A program made the translations under genes and the position numbers. The notes under the pieces are model-generated. The model was not told the origin of the DNA. It made no database searches and saw nothing but the letters and a program-made list of their open reading frames with translations. Shown here piece by piece: positions 51,080 through 60,711 of a DNA stretch of 64,000 nt. The stretch comes from Pantoea cypripedii. GTDB lineage: Bacteria; Pseudomonadota; Gammaproteobacteria; Enterobacterales; Enterobacteriaceae. Within the stretch, counting starts at the first letter, position 1. Each line of letters opens with the position of its first letter. The DNA lies in the NCBI RefSeq assembly GCF_011395035.1, contig NZ_CP024768.1, positions 3,757,865-3,821,864 of the forward strand, given 5' to 3'.

Positions 51080-52642
51080 TTACACCGTCGTTATGCGGAA
51101 CTGCGCCATAGACGCCTGCAACTGCTGCGACTGCGCTTCCAGCGATTGTGTCGCGGCGCTGGCTTCCTCCACCAGGGCGGCGTTTTGCTGCGCCACTTCA
51201 TCCATCTGCGTCACCGCCTGATTCACCTGCTCAATACCGCGGCTTTGCTCCTCAGATGCAACCGAAATCTCCTTCATCAGCGCCGTGACACGCATCACTT
51301 CACTGGAGATTTCATCCATGGTTTCACCCGCCTGCGTGGCCATGTCAGTGCCCTCTTTGACCCGGACCTGCGATTCGCTAATCAACTCACGAATCTCCTT
51401 CGCGGCGGTGGCGCTGCGGCCTGCCAGGGTACGAACCTCATTCGCCACCACGGCAAAACCCCGTCCCTGCTCACCGGCACGCGCCGCTTCCACGGACGCA
51501 TTCAGCGCGAGAATATTGGTCTGGAACGCGATGCCATCAATCACGCCGAGAATATCGGCGATACGGTCGGAACTATGGGTAATTTCCCGCATCTTCTCCA
51601 TCACATAACACACCACTTCGGCACCGCGATCGGCAGTATCCGAAACGCTGTTCGCCAGCTGGTGCGCCTGATGGGCGTTACTGGCGTTGAGGCGCACCGT
51701 TGCGGTGAGCTGCTCCATGCTGGCGGCAGTTTGCTCCAGCGAGGCCGCCGATTCTTCAGTGCGCTGCGACAAATGCACCGTCCCTGCCGCCAGTTCACGG
51801 CTGCCAACATCAATTTGCAGGCTGGCTTCGCGTACCTGACTGACCGAATCACTCAAGGCCAGCTGCATGGCAGCCAGCGCCTGATTGAGTCGACCCAGTT
51901 CATTATTGGCGGTTGCCGGCAGTGCCTGCGATAAATCCCCCTCTGCGACTTGTTGCAGATGCCCAATCGCCCCCTCCAGTGGACGCAGTAACAAACGACG
52001 CAGCAACTGCCATGCCAGCACAATCATCAGCAGTGTCATCAGCACTGCGACGCCAATCAGGACTTTCATCTGTATTTCGTTGCGCGCGGCCTGGGCCAGT
52101 CGATCGGCTGACACCTGATCGGCATAGCGGCTGAAATCCTGCACCGCTTTGGCGTAATTGGCGGCCAGCGTCGAGAGATTGCCCTCCAGCACCGTGTAAT
52201 ATTCATCGGTATATTGCTTCTGCAACGCATCCATCATCGGTGAGATGCCCTGTTGCAGATAGGCAGCAAAGCTGGCGGCCACTGCATCCGCCAGCGCTTT
52301 ACCCTGTGCCGTCACCGTGCCAGCATCGACAAAATCCTTCAGGTGCTGCTGCGAAGTGGCGACATCAGCCTGCGCAAGTTTGGTCACTGCGGCCCCCTCA
52401 TCCAGCAGGCCGATTTCGATCTTACGCACCGCCAGAGCGCCACTGGCGCGGGCGCGCATCAGATCTGCGTTGCTCTGGTACAGGCTGTTGAGTTCAACGC
52501 CCTGGATGCGATTGATAACATCCAGCGACTGGTTACCTGCGTTGATGGCGTAAATGCCCAGGGTGCTGACCGCCAGCAGCAGCAGCGTCATAAAAGCGAG
52601 TAAAGTGAGTAGACCGGTCCGTATTGATAAATTTTTGATCAT
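51080..52642 (-). CDS. Methyl-accepting chemotaxis protein
   Basis: A 520-residue transmembrane chemoreceptor. It has TM1 at about residues 9-32, a Tar/Tsr-like four-helix periplasmic ligand domain (35-190), TM2 at about 193-215, a HAMP domain and the cytoplasmic signalling hairpin with the near-invariant tip DGIAFQTNILALNASVEAARAGEQGRGFAVVANEVR. Methylation-type Glu/Gln pairs flank the tip (RTEESAASLEQTAAS). It ends MAQFRITTV, without the NWETF-like pentapeptide that tethers CheR, so it should depend on other receptors for efficient adaptation. The ligand is unknown; no che genes are near. Confidence 0.93.
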   Translation of the reverse strand: MIKNLSIRTGLLTLLAFMTLLLLAVSTLGIYAINAGNQSLDVINRIQGVELNSLYQSNADLMRARASGALAVRKIEIGLLDEGAAVTKLAQADVATSQQHLKDFVDAGTVTAQGKALADAVAASFAAYLQQGISPMMDALQKQYTDEYYTVLEGNLSTLAANYAKAVQDFSRYADQVSADRLAQAARNEIQMKVLIGVAVLMTLLMIVLAWQLLRRLLLRPLEGAIGHLQQVAEGDLSQALPATANNELGRLNQALAAMQLALSDSVSQVREASLQIDVGSRELAAGTVHLSQRTEESAASLEQTAASMEQLTATVRLNASNAHQAHQLANSVSDTADRGAEVVCYVMEKMREITHSSDRIADILGVIDGIAFQTNILALNASVEAARAGEQGRGFAVVANEVRTLAGRSATAAKEIRELISESQVRVKEGTDMATQAGETMDEISSEVMRVTALMKEISVASEEQSRGIEQVNQAVTQMDEVAQQNAALVEEASAATQSLEAQSQQLQASMAQFRITTV

Positions 52643-52812
52643 GATAGTACCCGTGTGTATGAAAAAAGGCAGAAATCCAGCAGCCCTAAAACGGATAAGT
52701 TATCGGCAGTCACTTTGCTAAACTTTAACCACTGTTGATGGTCAATGGGCTGATGATCACCCGACCTTCAGAATGGCTAAAGTCACTTTCATCCCGAATA
52801 AGGAATATCACG

Positions 52813-53226
52813 ATGTATAAAAGGTTGCTGGTTGCCTGTCTGTTACTGAGTGGTTATGCGGCTGCGCAGGAAAATACTATCGACCAGCAGTTACAGCAGT
52901 GCCTGAATAAGGAATCCAGCACTGTCGCGCTAACGCAATGTTACGACAGTGCAAATAAAGCATGGGATCAGGAGATGAATCAGCAATACGAGCAGGCAAT
53001 GAAAAAATTAACCGGTGAACCTAAAGCCAAATTGCGTAGCGCCCAACGTGCCTGGCTGGCTTACCGCAACAGCTGGCTGGATGCCAGCAAGAGCTATTTC
53101 TTTGCCAACCAGGGCACGATGGCGTCGCTCTCGGTGGGGGCACAGGGCGTCAGCCTGGTGCGCAATCAGGCCCTGATGCTGCAATCAATTAACAAAGGCA
53201 GTTGCGCCAATCCCGATGATTGTTGA
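52813..53226 (+). CDS. Secreted LprI-like (DUF1311) protein
   Basis: A 137-residue protein with a signal peptide (MYKRLLVACLLLSGYAAAQ). The mature part has the DUF1311 pattern: LTQCYDSANKAWDQEMNQQYEQAM followed by RSAQRAWLAYRNSW, plus conserved Cys (QQCLNKES and the terminal CANPDDC) that may form disulfides. Members of this family include the lysozyme inhibitor LprI; a role in guarding the cell wall is possible but unproven here. The ATG at 52813 with AGGAA 7 nt upstream is chosen because it gives the signal peptide. Confidence 0.82.
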   Translation: MYKRLLVACLLLSGYAAAQENTIDQQLQQCLNKESSTVALTQCYDSANKAWDQEMNQQYEQAMKKLTGEPKAKLRSAQRAWLAYRNSWLDASKSYFFANQGTMASLSVGAQGVSLVRNQALMLQSINKGSCANPDDC

Positions 53227-53299
53227 TAAATGGGGGCGGTAAAAAAAACCGCTTCGCGCTGGTCGTTGCCAGTGCCCCTTCAATCCTCTGGGAGAAATC

Positions 53300-53749
53300 A
53301 TGGCTGCTTATGCCTCCACCATTATTCTGGTTTGCCTCGCTGTGCTCAGTTATTTCGTTCATAACAACGCTGTCACCATCTCGATTCTGATTCTGCTGGT
53401 GATCAAAATTACCCCGCTGGCACAATTCTTCCCCTATGTGGAAAAACAGGGAATTCAGCTCGGCATCATTATTCTTACCGTGGCGGTGATGGCCCCACTG
53501 GCCAGCGGCTCACTGCCCGCGTCCTCGCTGATTAAGTCGTTCGCAAACTGGCAATCGATTGTGGCAATTCTGGTAGGTGTGTTTGTGGCCTGGCTTGGTG
53601 GCCGTGGCGTGCATTTTATGAGCGCACAACCTTCGGTGATTGGCGGCTTGCTGATTGGGACGGTGATTGGTGTGGCCTTCTTCCGCGGCGTTCCAGTCGG
53701 ACCCTTGATTGCCGCAGGTATCGTCTCGTTGTTTGTCGCGGCGAAGTAA
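53300..53749 (+). CDS. yeaL: DUF441 membrane protein YeaL
   Basis: A 149-residue inner-membrane protein with four to five membrane segments. EKQGIQLGIIILTVAVMAPLASG and ANWQSIVAILVGVFVAWLGGRGV match E. coli YeaL closely, as does the ending RGVPVGPLIAAGIVSL. Function unknown. GGGAGAAATC precedes the ATG. In E. coli the gene lies far from ppa, so its position here is a rearrangement. Confidence 0.92.
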   Translation: MAAYASTIILVCLAVLSYFVHNNAVTISILILLVIKITPLAQFFPYVEKQGIQLGIIILTVAVMAPLASGSLPASSLIKSFANWQSIVAILVGVFVAWLGGRGVHFMSAQPSVIGGLLIGTVIGVAFFRGVPVGPLIAAGIVSLFVAAK

Positions 53750-53805
53750 GCGGCTGGACCATTCCGAAACGCCAAAAAGGGGGCATACTTTCAGAGTCAG
53801 TTGGC

Positions 53806-53811
53806 TATAAT
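53806..53811 (+). promoter_or_regulatory. Probable -10 box of ppa
   Basis: TATAAT lies 38 bases before the ppa ATG. The -35 region 17 bases further up (around 53783) is poor, so this is a partial promoter call. Confidence 0.5.
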
Positions 53812-53849
53812 AGCCGACACTCAACTTACGACTAATGAAGGAAAGCCAG

Positions 53850-54380
53850 ATGAGTTTGAACCAGGTGCCCGCAGGTAAAGATCTGCCAGAAGATATCTAT
53901 GTCATCATCGAGATCCCGGCCAATGCCGATCCGATCAAATATGAAGTAGACAAAGAGTCTGGCGCCCTGTTTGTAGACCGTTTCATGTCTACCGCCATGT
54001 TCTATCCGTGCAACTACGGTTACATCAACCACACCCTGTCTCTGGATGGTGACCCGGTTGACGTACTGGTGCCGACCCCGTATCCGCTGGAGCCGGGTTC
54101 TGTGATCCGTTGCCGTCCGGTTGGCGTGCTGAAAATGACCGACGAATCCGGTGAAGATGCCAAACTGGTGGCCGTACCGCACACCAAGCTGAGCAAAGAA
54201 TACGATCACATCAAAGATGTGAACGATCTGCCGGAACTGCTGCGTGCACAGATCACCCATTTCTTTGAACACTACAAAGATCTGGAAAAAGGCAAATGGG
54301 TTAAAGTTGACGGCTGGGATAACGCCGAAGCGGCCAAAGCCGAGATCATCTCTTCCTACGAGCGCGCGCAGAAGAAATAA
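53850..54380 (+). CDS. ppa: Inorganic pyrophosphatase
   Basis: A 176-residue class I pyrophosphatase that hydrolyses PPi to drive biosynthesis. The metal- and substrate-binding residues are in FVDRFMSTAMFYPCNYGYI near residue 39 and DGDPVDVLVPTPYP near 65, with KDVNDLP near 116. The ATG at 53850 gives MSLNQVPAGKDLPEDIYV as in E. coli; an ATG five codons upstream is less likely. A strong terminator follows. Confidence 0.98.
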   Translation: MSLNQVPAGKDLPEDIYVIIEIPANADPIKYEVDKESGALFVDRFMSTAMFYPCNYGYINHTLSLDGDPVDVLVPTPYPLEPGSVIRCRPVGVLKMTDESGEDAKLVAVPHTKLSKEYDHIKDVNDLPELLRAQITHFFEHYKDLEKGKWVKVDGWDNAEAAKAEIISSYERAQKK

Positions 54381-54401
54381 TTCTGCTGCCTCCCGCGCAT
54401 A

Positions 54402-54432
54402 AAAAAACACCGTCCAACTGGACGGTGTTTTT
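54402..54432. terminator. Bidirectional terminator between ppa and ytfP
   Basis: AAAAAACACCGTCCA-ACT-GGACGGTGTTTTT has a long perfect stem with A and T runs on each side, so it ends both the convergent ppa and ytfP transcripts. Confidence 0.95.
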
Positions 54433-54434
54433 AT

Positions 54435-54788
54435 TTATGCATCTGATTCGTCGTCACGCTGCAACCAGTCACCACTGATGATGCGCGTGCGACCGGTAAC
54501 CGGACGCTGGTAAACGTACAGCCAGGCGCTGCCGAAGGGCGTCTGGATTAACTGGCGTTTGTATTCGCCATTTTTGGTGCGCAGGGCATCCAATTCGCCA
54601 AGGGTGATAGCGTCGATGCGATACACCTCGCAAAAGACATTACCCTCACCCTCAACCACGCCGGGGTAGTGACCGAGATTGTAGAGTTCGTACCCTTCAA
54701 TCTGGTGGTCACCAAGCCATTGCGCATTCGTCATCCAGTGACTGTTTCCCTGTTTGCGCCGTAAACTGCCGTAGACAATTATTCGCAT
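54435..54788 (-). CDS. ytfP: Gamma-glutamylcyclotransferase-family protein YtfP
   Basis: A 117-residue protein of the GGCT-like fold, with the phosphate-type loop VYGSLRRKQGNSHWM near the N-terminus and a putative catalytic Glu in LRTKNGEYKRQLI. The enzyme activity is unproven. It follows tamB with 2 bases between stop and start and is probably translated from the tamA-tamB transcript, as in E. coli. Confidence 0.94.
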   Translation of the reverse strand: MRIIVYGSLRRKQGNSHWMTNAQWLGDHQIEGYELYNLGHYPGVVEGEGNVFCEVYRIDAITLGELDALRTKNGEYKRQLIQTPFGSAWLYVYQRPVTGRTRIISGDWLQRDDESDA

Positions 54789-54790
54789 TG

Positions 54791-57700
54791 CTAAAACTCA
54801 AACTGATAGAGCAAATCCAGTGCCTGATCAACACCAGACACGGCTTCCAAATAAAGTTTGGGCATCAGGCGATAACGCAAGGTTAAGGTCGCCAGTGAAT
54901 CAAATATGCCAACACCGTATTTTACTTGCAGACCCGGTAGCACATAACCGCTCACCTGCACCTGTTGGCTATCGCCAACGCCGGTGGTATCAAGCGCAAG
55001 GTTACTGACGCCGAACGTCTCACCGATTTTACCCATAACCTGCCCACTTTGTGCAACCCCCAGGCCAATTAACGCTGAAGTTAGTGCATTACTGTCACCA
55101 TTAGCATCAAGTCCCTGACCACGTAACAGATAAGACAGCGCCTCCTGCTGCGACATCGTCGGGTCGGAGAAGATTTCGACTTTTGGCTCATCAGCTAACC
55201 CGGTGACACGGATACCTGCGGTGACGTCATCCTCAGTAGAATCCGGGTTACGAATAGCTTCCAGGTTCAGATAGGGCTGATCCGGCGGTCCGGCAAATTG
55301 CAGCTCACCTTTGCGCACAATCAGATCCTGACCATAAGCGTGGAAGCGACCATCCGGGATATTAATCTGGCCGTTTAAGCCGAGCCCGGTTCTATCCTGC
55401 ACCAGCTTCAGATCACCGTTCAGCTTCGCTTTCAGGCCAAAGGCAGACAGGCGGACATCGTTACCCACATGGATGACCAGATTGCTGTTAATCGGGATCG
55501 CCGTGGTTTTTGGCTGAATCGGCTTCAGGTTCTGGTCCAGCATGACCTCATCCGACGACACGCCGGTCGCACTTTCCGGTACTTCCTGCACTGTGATGCG
55601 CGCCCACGGAATATCGACCCGGCCATCAAGATTGAAGGCGGCGGGTGTCGCTTCAAATACCAGGTCTGGCGACACGTCCATACGCACCATCGGTGGCACG
55701 GTGACGCGCACCCGGCTGCCCTGCGCAGCAATACGCGCTCGCCAGTTATTCAGCTGGCTCCAGTCAGCGTTACCGTTGAGATTGATGTTGCCCTGCGCGG
55801 TCTGAATCAACCCATTAAGGGTAGAACTCATGCCGTTAAACACCATGTTGAGATTGGCGGCAGTGAGGGCAACCGGCATAAAGCTGGCTTCTACGTTTAC
55901 GCCGCTTAAGCCCAGCTGACCAAACACCTGCGGCTGTTGCAGAGTGCCGCCAAGGCGCAGGGCGCTGTTGAGGCTGCCTTTGATTTTCTCACCCTGCATC
56001 AATGCCGGGTTGAACATCGCCAGCGAAATATTGTTGATATTAACGTTACCCGACAGCTGGCGACGCTTCTGCGGATCGGCAATTTGTACGTCACCACTCA
56101 ACTGACCATTGTTGGCGATACGAATCAGCCAGTCGAGTTGGGCACGGCCATTGCGCAGTGCGGCGTTCAGGTTCAAGGTATCGAAAGCGATCGGCAAGGT
56201 GTTGCCCTGCACATCCTGCTCCACTTTAACGCCATTACCCTTCAGCGAGACAGTGCCGGTTGGCAACGCGCCGTCGGCAGTCCAGTTAACCCGTGCATCA
56301 CCGCTGAACACCCCTGCCAGTTTGGTTTCATCCGTCAGGAACGGTTTAAGCATCGCCAAATCAAAGCGGCTGAGCACCACGTGCGCATGACCATTGGCTC
56401 CTGCTTCAATCGGTTCCGGCACGCAGAGTTGCGCGTTCGGATTCTGCCAGCAGTGTGGCCCAATGGTGGCAGTCTGCTTGCTGTTGAGATAATCAATTGC
56501 CATGGCACGCGTCAGACGCCACTCGCCCACCGGGGTATCGAAGCGGGTGTTATTCAGCGAGCCCTGCCAGTGCTGGGTTTTGCGATCAAAGCTGCCATTC
56601 AGCGCCAGCTGGCCGGAGACCGGTTCACCCTGCACCTCAAGTTTTAGCTGATGCTGCTTCTCGTTGCCGTCGGCATTGAGCGTCAGCAATTTAATCGCCA
56701 GCGCATCCTGTTTTAGCTGCTCCACCCGCAACTGCAATTTACCCGCTACCTGGTCACTGGATTTCACATCCCCCTGCAGCATCACGCGCGCAATTTGCAG
56801 CTGCTGCCAGCGCAGGCCAGTGGCGGTGAGATCGGCCAGCAGCTGCGGAGCCTGTAGCGTCCCGCGAGCCTTGATGGTGCCTTTCGCCACCCCGCCGAGG
56901 CCCGGTAACGCGTTGTCGAGATGCGGTGCATCAATATTGGCGTCCAGATTCAACGCATCACCCAGTTCGCCTTTGACGTCCACATGGTTACGTCCCAGCA
57001 CCAGGTTTATACCCGGGATTTTCCACTGGTTGTAGCTATTGCCGGTCAGAGAGCCGTCAGCACTCACCGCGTTCTGTTTTACGTTACCTTTCAGCTGCAA
57101 CTGCGGCACGCTCAGCTGCCAGCTGCCGCCGTACAGGCTACCGCGCGTGGCGATTTTACCATCCAGCTTCGCCGGCCAGTCCGGGTATTGTTTTGCCGTG
57201 TTGATACCCGACAGCGTCAGTTCACTGCGCCAGCTAATCGCTTTGCTCCAGTCCACCAGCGCGGTCAGGTCAATATTGCCCTGCAACGCCGCCACGCGCA
57301 GTTTGTCGAGGCTGAACTGCTGCACATTCCCTTTGCCATCAAGAGAAATATCCGCAGGCGGCACGCCTTCACCCTTCACAGCAGTACGCAATGACATCAC
57401 ATAATCGGTGGCTTTGCCCCTGAACTGATAATCCAGATTATCGGCCTGATATTGCACCGGACCGGTCAGCGGCCAGCGCAGTTGCGGGCTGGCAAGTTTG
57501 AGCGATAACGGCAACCCAGCTACGGCAGGCTGTGCCGCAGCATCCAGCTGCGCCTGTACCGGGCCGGACAAATTGAGCGCCAGTTTCAGCTCATCACGCA
57601 GCGCACCGCTGAGATTCATTTTAATCTTCTCGCCCTTAATCGGGTCGAGATTCACCGCACCGTTAAGGGCAAAGTTTACCGGCCAGTTATCCGCCAGAGT

Positions 57701-58561
57701 GGCATCGCCGCTGGCGTTGAGTTGCCCCTGAGTCGAATCCACCGCGAAGGTTTCCAGTTGCAGATGACGATCGGCAGTCCGGGCCTTCAGCAACAGGCTG
57801 TTAATGGTGACATCGGTATCGCCAGTAATACGCAGCTGTTTGCCCGTCAGCTCCTGCACGGTGATATCCAGCGGCAGCTGAAAGTCCGGCAGGGCAGGCA
57901 GCAGCGGTTGCGCGAACATCGCCTGCAACGTCTCACCCAGCGGTTTTTCATCCGGCTTAGGCTGCTGCACTTTCGGCTGCACCACTTGCTCATCCGCCAC
58001 TTTGGCTGCTTTCGGCAGTGCAATCAGCAAACTTTCGATATGGGTAGGCAAAAGTTGAAGGTCACGATTCTGCCAGTGCATGCCGGTGGTGAAATCGAGC
58101 AGCGAAATCGCCGTGTCATCCACTTTGACATTGATGTTGTGCAGCCCGACTTTACTCAGCGTGATGGGATAAGGCGTGCTGAGGTTGGTGCTGCCGCTCT
58201 CCTGCTCCGGCGGGGTGGCGCTGGCCGGTGCCATTTGTTTGCTATCCACCACCACGCTGACATCCTGCAACGCGATGTCGTTAACGCATACCGACGAGTG
58301 CAGCAGGCAGTTGAGATTGAGCGCCAGATGGAAGCGCCCGGCATCGACGCTGACCCCCGGCATGGTGTACTTCACTCCGCTCAGCGTCAGATCGCGCCAG
58401 CCACCTTCAACCTTGTTGATCGACAAACCCGGCACCCAGCGATCGGCCCCCTTCAGGAGCAGATGCAAACCCGGAGTGGTGCCAATCAGGAAAGCCACGC
58501 TGCCAAAGATCAGCAGCAGAAAAATACCAAAACCAATCAGGACCTTTTTCCACAGCTTCAT
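54791..58561 (-). CDS. tamB: Translocation and assembly module subunit TamB
   Basis: A 1256-residue AsmA/DUF490 protein that spans the periplasm as a long beta-taco groove. One N-terminal membrane anchor (VLIGFGIFLLLIFGSVAFLIG) precedes repeats of beta-rich sequence; the C-terminal DUF490 domain (about 900-1256) ends QALDLLYQFEF, the segment that meets TamA. It helps insert outer-membrane proteins and move phospholipids. The ATG overlaps the tamA stop (ATGA). Length is nearly that of E. coli TamB (1259). Confidence 0.97.
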   Translation of the reverse strand: MKLWKKVLIGFGIFLLLIFGSVAFLIGTTPGLHLLLKGADRWVPGLSINKVEGGWRDLTLSGVKYTMPGVSVDAGRFHLALNLNCLLHSSVCVNDIALQDVSVVVDSKQMAPASATPPEQESGSTNLSTPYPITLSKVGLHNINVKVDDTAISLLDFTTGMHWQNRDLQLLPTHIESLLIALPKAAKVADEQVVQPKVQQPKPDEKPLGETLQAMFAQPLLPALPDFQLPLDITVQELTGKQLRITGDTDVTINSLLLKARTADRHLQLETFAVDSTQGQLNASGDATLADNWPVNFALNGAVNLDPIKGEKIKMNLSGALRDELKLALNLSGPVQAQLDAAAQPAVAGLPLSLKLASPQLRWPLTGPVQYQADNLDYQFRGKATDYVMSLRTAVKGEGVPPADISLDGKGNVQQFSLDKLRVAALQGNIDLTALVDWSKAISWRSELTLSGINTAKQYPDWPAKLDGKIATRGSLYGGSWQLSVPQLQLKGNVKQNAVSADGSLTGNSYNQWKIPGINLVLGRNHVDVKGELGDALNLDANIDAPHLDNALPGLGGVAKGTIKARGTLQAPQLLADLTATGLRWQQLQIARVMLQGDVKSSDQVAGKLQLRVEQLKQDALAIKLLTLNADGNEKQHQLKLEVQGEPVSGQLALNGSFDRKTQHWQGSLNNTRFDTPVGEWRLTRAMAIDYLNSKQTATIGPHCWQNPNAQLCVPEPIEAGANGHAHVVLSRFDLAMLKPFLTDETKLAGVFSGDARVNWTADGALPTGTVSLKGNGVKVEQDVQGNTLPIAFDTLNLNAALRNGRAQLDWLIRIANNGQLSGDVQIADPQKRRQLSGNVNINNISLAMFNPALMQGEKIKGSLNSALRLGGTLQQPQVFGQLGLSGVNVEASFMPVALTAANLNMVFNGMSSTLNGLIQTAQGNINLNGNADWSQLNNWRARIAAQGSRVRVTVPPMVRMDVSPDLVFEATPAAFNLDGRVDIPWARITVQEVPESATGVSSDEVMLDQNLKPIQPKTTAIPINSNLVIHVGNDVRLSAFGLKAKLNGDLKLVQDRTGLGLNGQINIPDGRFHAYGQDLIVRKGELQFAGPPDQPYLNLEAIRNPDSTEDDVTAGIRVTGLADEPKVEIFSDPTMSQQEALSYLLRGQGLDANGDSNALTSALIGLGVAQSGQVMGKIGETFGVSNLALDTTGVGDSQQVQVSGYVLPGLQVKYGVGIFDSLATLTLRYRLMPKLYLEAVSGVDQALDLLYQFEF

Positions 58562-60297
58562 AGTTCAGGCCCCAGTCCGATATAAAATTGCACTCCGTGC
58601 TCCTCACTATCACCAATCGGCCGGGCGATATCGAGTTTGATCGGCCCGACCGGAGAGGCCCAGCGCACACCGAAGCCCGCACCGGTTTTGAAGTTGCTTT
58701 GTTTGATATCGTTAACCGCTTCACCGGAGTCGATAAACACCGCTCCCCACCATTTGCCGCTCACGTTGTATTGATATTCGAGCGAACCGGTCGCCAGTTT
58801 GGATGCACCGGTCAGCTTGCCATTGTCATCACGTGGCGAGATGCCCTGATATTTGTAGCCGCGAATACTGCGGTCACCCCCGGCGAAGAAGCGCAGGTCA
58901 GGTGGCACTTTGTCGAAGTCGTTGGTTTCGATCCAACCGAGATTGCCGCGTATCACAAAACGATTTTTCTCACCCAGGGTACGGATCCAGACGTTTTGCG
59001 CCTGCAGGATCAGGAAATCGACATCCGATCCCCAGGTGGTATCCGACACATCGGCGGAATAGCGCTGCGAGTCACCCCAGGTGGGCATCAACCCCCCGCG
59101 TGAACGCGTGCGGCTCAGGCTGACACCTGGATAAATCAGCATGGTGGTGTTGGTGACGCTGCCCTGGGTAAAGTGATCGAGGCTCCAGCGCAGGTTGACC
59201 GCGCGCTGCCAGCCACTGCTGCTGTCCCAGTTACGTGATACGCCGAGCGTATTGGTATCGGCTTTGGTATCGTTCAGATCGGTGCGTTTCACCCCGGCGG
59301 AGAAGGTATAGTACTGTTCCAGCGGGCTTTTCAGCAGCGGGACTTTGTAGCTCAGATCGATCTGCTGTTCCGGAGCAGAAATATAGGCACTGGTGGTCAG
59401 GCTGTGGCCGCTGTCGTTGATCCAGGGCTTTTTCCAGGTGCCTTTCAGACGCGGGCCAACATCGGTGGAATAGCCAATACCGGTTTCCAGCGTATTTTCT
59501 ACCCGTGGGGAGACCACTGCATTGAGTGGCAGTACCTTCGTCTCACGCCCTTTGGCAAACTCCGGGGCCACCACCACCGAATTGAACCAGCCGGTGGCGG
59601 AGAGGCGACGGTTCAGCTCAGCCAGATCGCGTGAGCTGTACGGATCACCCTTTTTGAACGGCACCAGATTGCGCAGGTAGGCTTCCTGAATCTGCGAGCC
59701 CTGGAAAGTGACATCGCCAAAGCGATAGCGCGGACCACTGTCGTAGTCGATATCCCAGAAAGCCTCGCGACGTTCGACTGATACACCAAGCTGGCTTTGC
59801 TTAAAGTCACCATCAAAATAACCATTACGCAGTGCCAGGCTGGAAAAACCGCTTTTAAATCTGTCGTAATCACCGTGGTTAAGCTGTGTGCCCACTTTGG
59901 GCGTGCCCTGCTTAACCCAGGCCTGGTAATCGGGATCGTTTTTCGCCGCACCTTCCACCACGATGGTGCTGCCACCAATCTTTACCGGCTCTCCTGCCGT
60001 GACGCGCGCGATCAATACCGGACGTCCACCCTGTGGCGGTGCCGGACGCGATTCAAAATCAATTTGCGTTTCATAGTAACCGAGCGCGCGCAGGCCTTCT
60101 TTAACCGCCACGGAAACGCGTGCGCGGAAACGGCCATCGTTAGAAACTTCGTCGCTACCAATGGTGGAGAGACGTGCCCTGACGTTTTTCTCTAAATCCC
60201 CGGATAAACCTTCCAGCTGCAATCGCACCTTCGCCGCCTGAAGGGCGGGTGCAACCAGCAGCAGGCTGGCTATGCAATAAACATGAAATCGTGGCAC
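58558..60297 (-). CDS. tamA: Translocation and assembly module outer membrane subunit TamA
   Basis: A 579-residue Omp85-family barrel. A signal peptide (ending LQA|AKVR) precedes three POTRA domains (about 22-265) and a 16-strand barrel (about 275-579) with the Omp85 motif FFAGGDRSIRGYKY and the C-terminal signal VQFYIGLGPEL. It works with TamB in outer-membrane biogenesis. The start is GTG at 60297 with AGGAG 7 nt ahead. The usual divergent neighbour msrA is not intact here. Confidence 0.97.
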   Translation of the reverse strand: MPRFHVYCIASLLLVAPALQAAKVRLQLEGLSGDLEKNVRARLSTIGSDEVSNDGRFRARVSVAVKEGLRALGYYETQIDFESRPAPPQGGRPVLIARVTAGEPVKIGGSTIVVEGAAKNDPDYQAWVKQGTPKVGTQLNHGDYDRFKSGFSSLALRNGYFDGDFKQSQLGVSVERREAFWDIDYDSGPRYRFGDVTFQGSQIQEAYLRNLVPFKKGDPYSSRDLAELNRRLSATGWFNSVVVAPEFAKGRETKVLPLNAVVSPRVENTLETGIGYSTDVGPRLKGTWKKPWINDSGHSLTTSAYISAPEQQIDLSYKVPLLKSPLEQYYTFSAGVKRTDLNDTKADTNTLGVSRNWDSSSGWQRAVNLRWSLDHFTQGSVTNTTMLIYPGVSLSRTRSRGGLMPTWGDSQRYSADVSDTTWGSDVDFLILQAQNVWIRTLGEKNRFVIRGNLGWIETNDFDKVPPDLRFFAGGDRSIRGYKYQGISPRDDNGKLTGASKLATGSLEYQYNVSGKWWGAVFIDSGEAVNDIKQSNFKTGAGFGVRWASPVGPIKLDIARPIGDSEEHGVQFYIGLGPEL

Positions 60298-60567
60298 GCT
60301 TACTCCTGTTAATAATGCCTGCCCCTATTCCGCAGGGCATGTATCTGTTTCGTGGGTAAAATCCAGTGCAGGCATACCCATCAGCATAGCCGCTCTTTTC
60401 CCCGAACAGCTGTGTAAACGCGGCAATTAAGCCAAATCGTCACTATTGTCGGCAAATGACGGGATCGATACAACAACGAAGCGGTGCTTCTGCGGTTTGT
60501 CGGCACGCACTCAGACTAATCTTAAGCCGCCTGACGTCTCCGCTAGCGGCATCATAAGCGCTGCTGC
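60298..60567. other. Intergenic region upstream of tamA
   Basis: About 270 bases hold the tamA promoter on one side and that of ytfL on the other. I find no intact gene. The short open frames on either strand lack ribosome sites. Confidence 0.5.
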
Positions 60568-60573
60568 TATAAT
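60566..60573 (+). promoter_or_regulatory. Extended -10 promoter element for ytfL or the lost msrA
   Basis: TGC-TATAAT (60565-60573) is a full extended -10. No good -35 stands 17 bases upstream. It points toward the msrA relic and ytfL. Confidence 0.55.
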
Positions 60574-60661
60574 CAGCGTCCTGCAGGCAACACCTGCATT
60601 CATTTCTGCCCCGACGCTTAACTGCCTTGTCGAATTGGCGCAGACATTTTTGGCACGGATA

Positions 60662-60711
60662 GCCCTGTTTGATTGGTGAGTACCGGACGTACACCCATTC
60701 CCATGCTGCCC
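60662..60711 (+). pseudogene. Possible relic of the msrA 5' end
   Basis: Plus-strand translation gives ALFD at 60662-60673 and, one frame away, LVSTGRTPIPM from 60673, resembling the MsrA N-terminal pattern SLFD..LVS....PGRNTPMP of E. coli methionine sulfoxide reductase A. No downstream part with the catalytic GCFWG motif exists before ytfL at 60751. In E. coli msrA stands exactly here, divergent from tamA and upstream of ytfL. The match is only about 15 residues with a frame change and could be chance. Confidence 0.35.

Noticed and set aside
57722..58585. Open frame of 287 codons on the plus strand
   Set aside because: It is the antisense of tamB with no recognisable domain or start signal.
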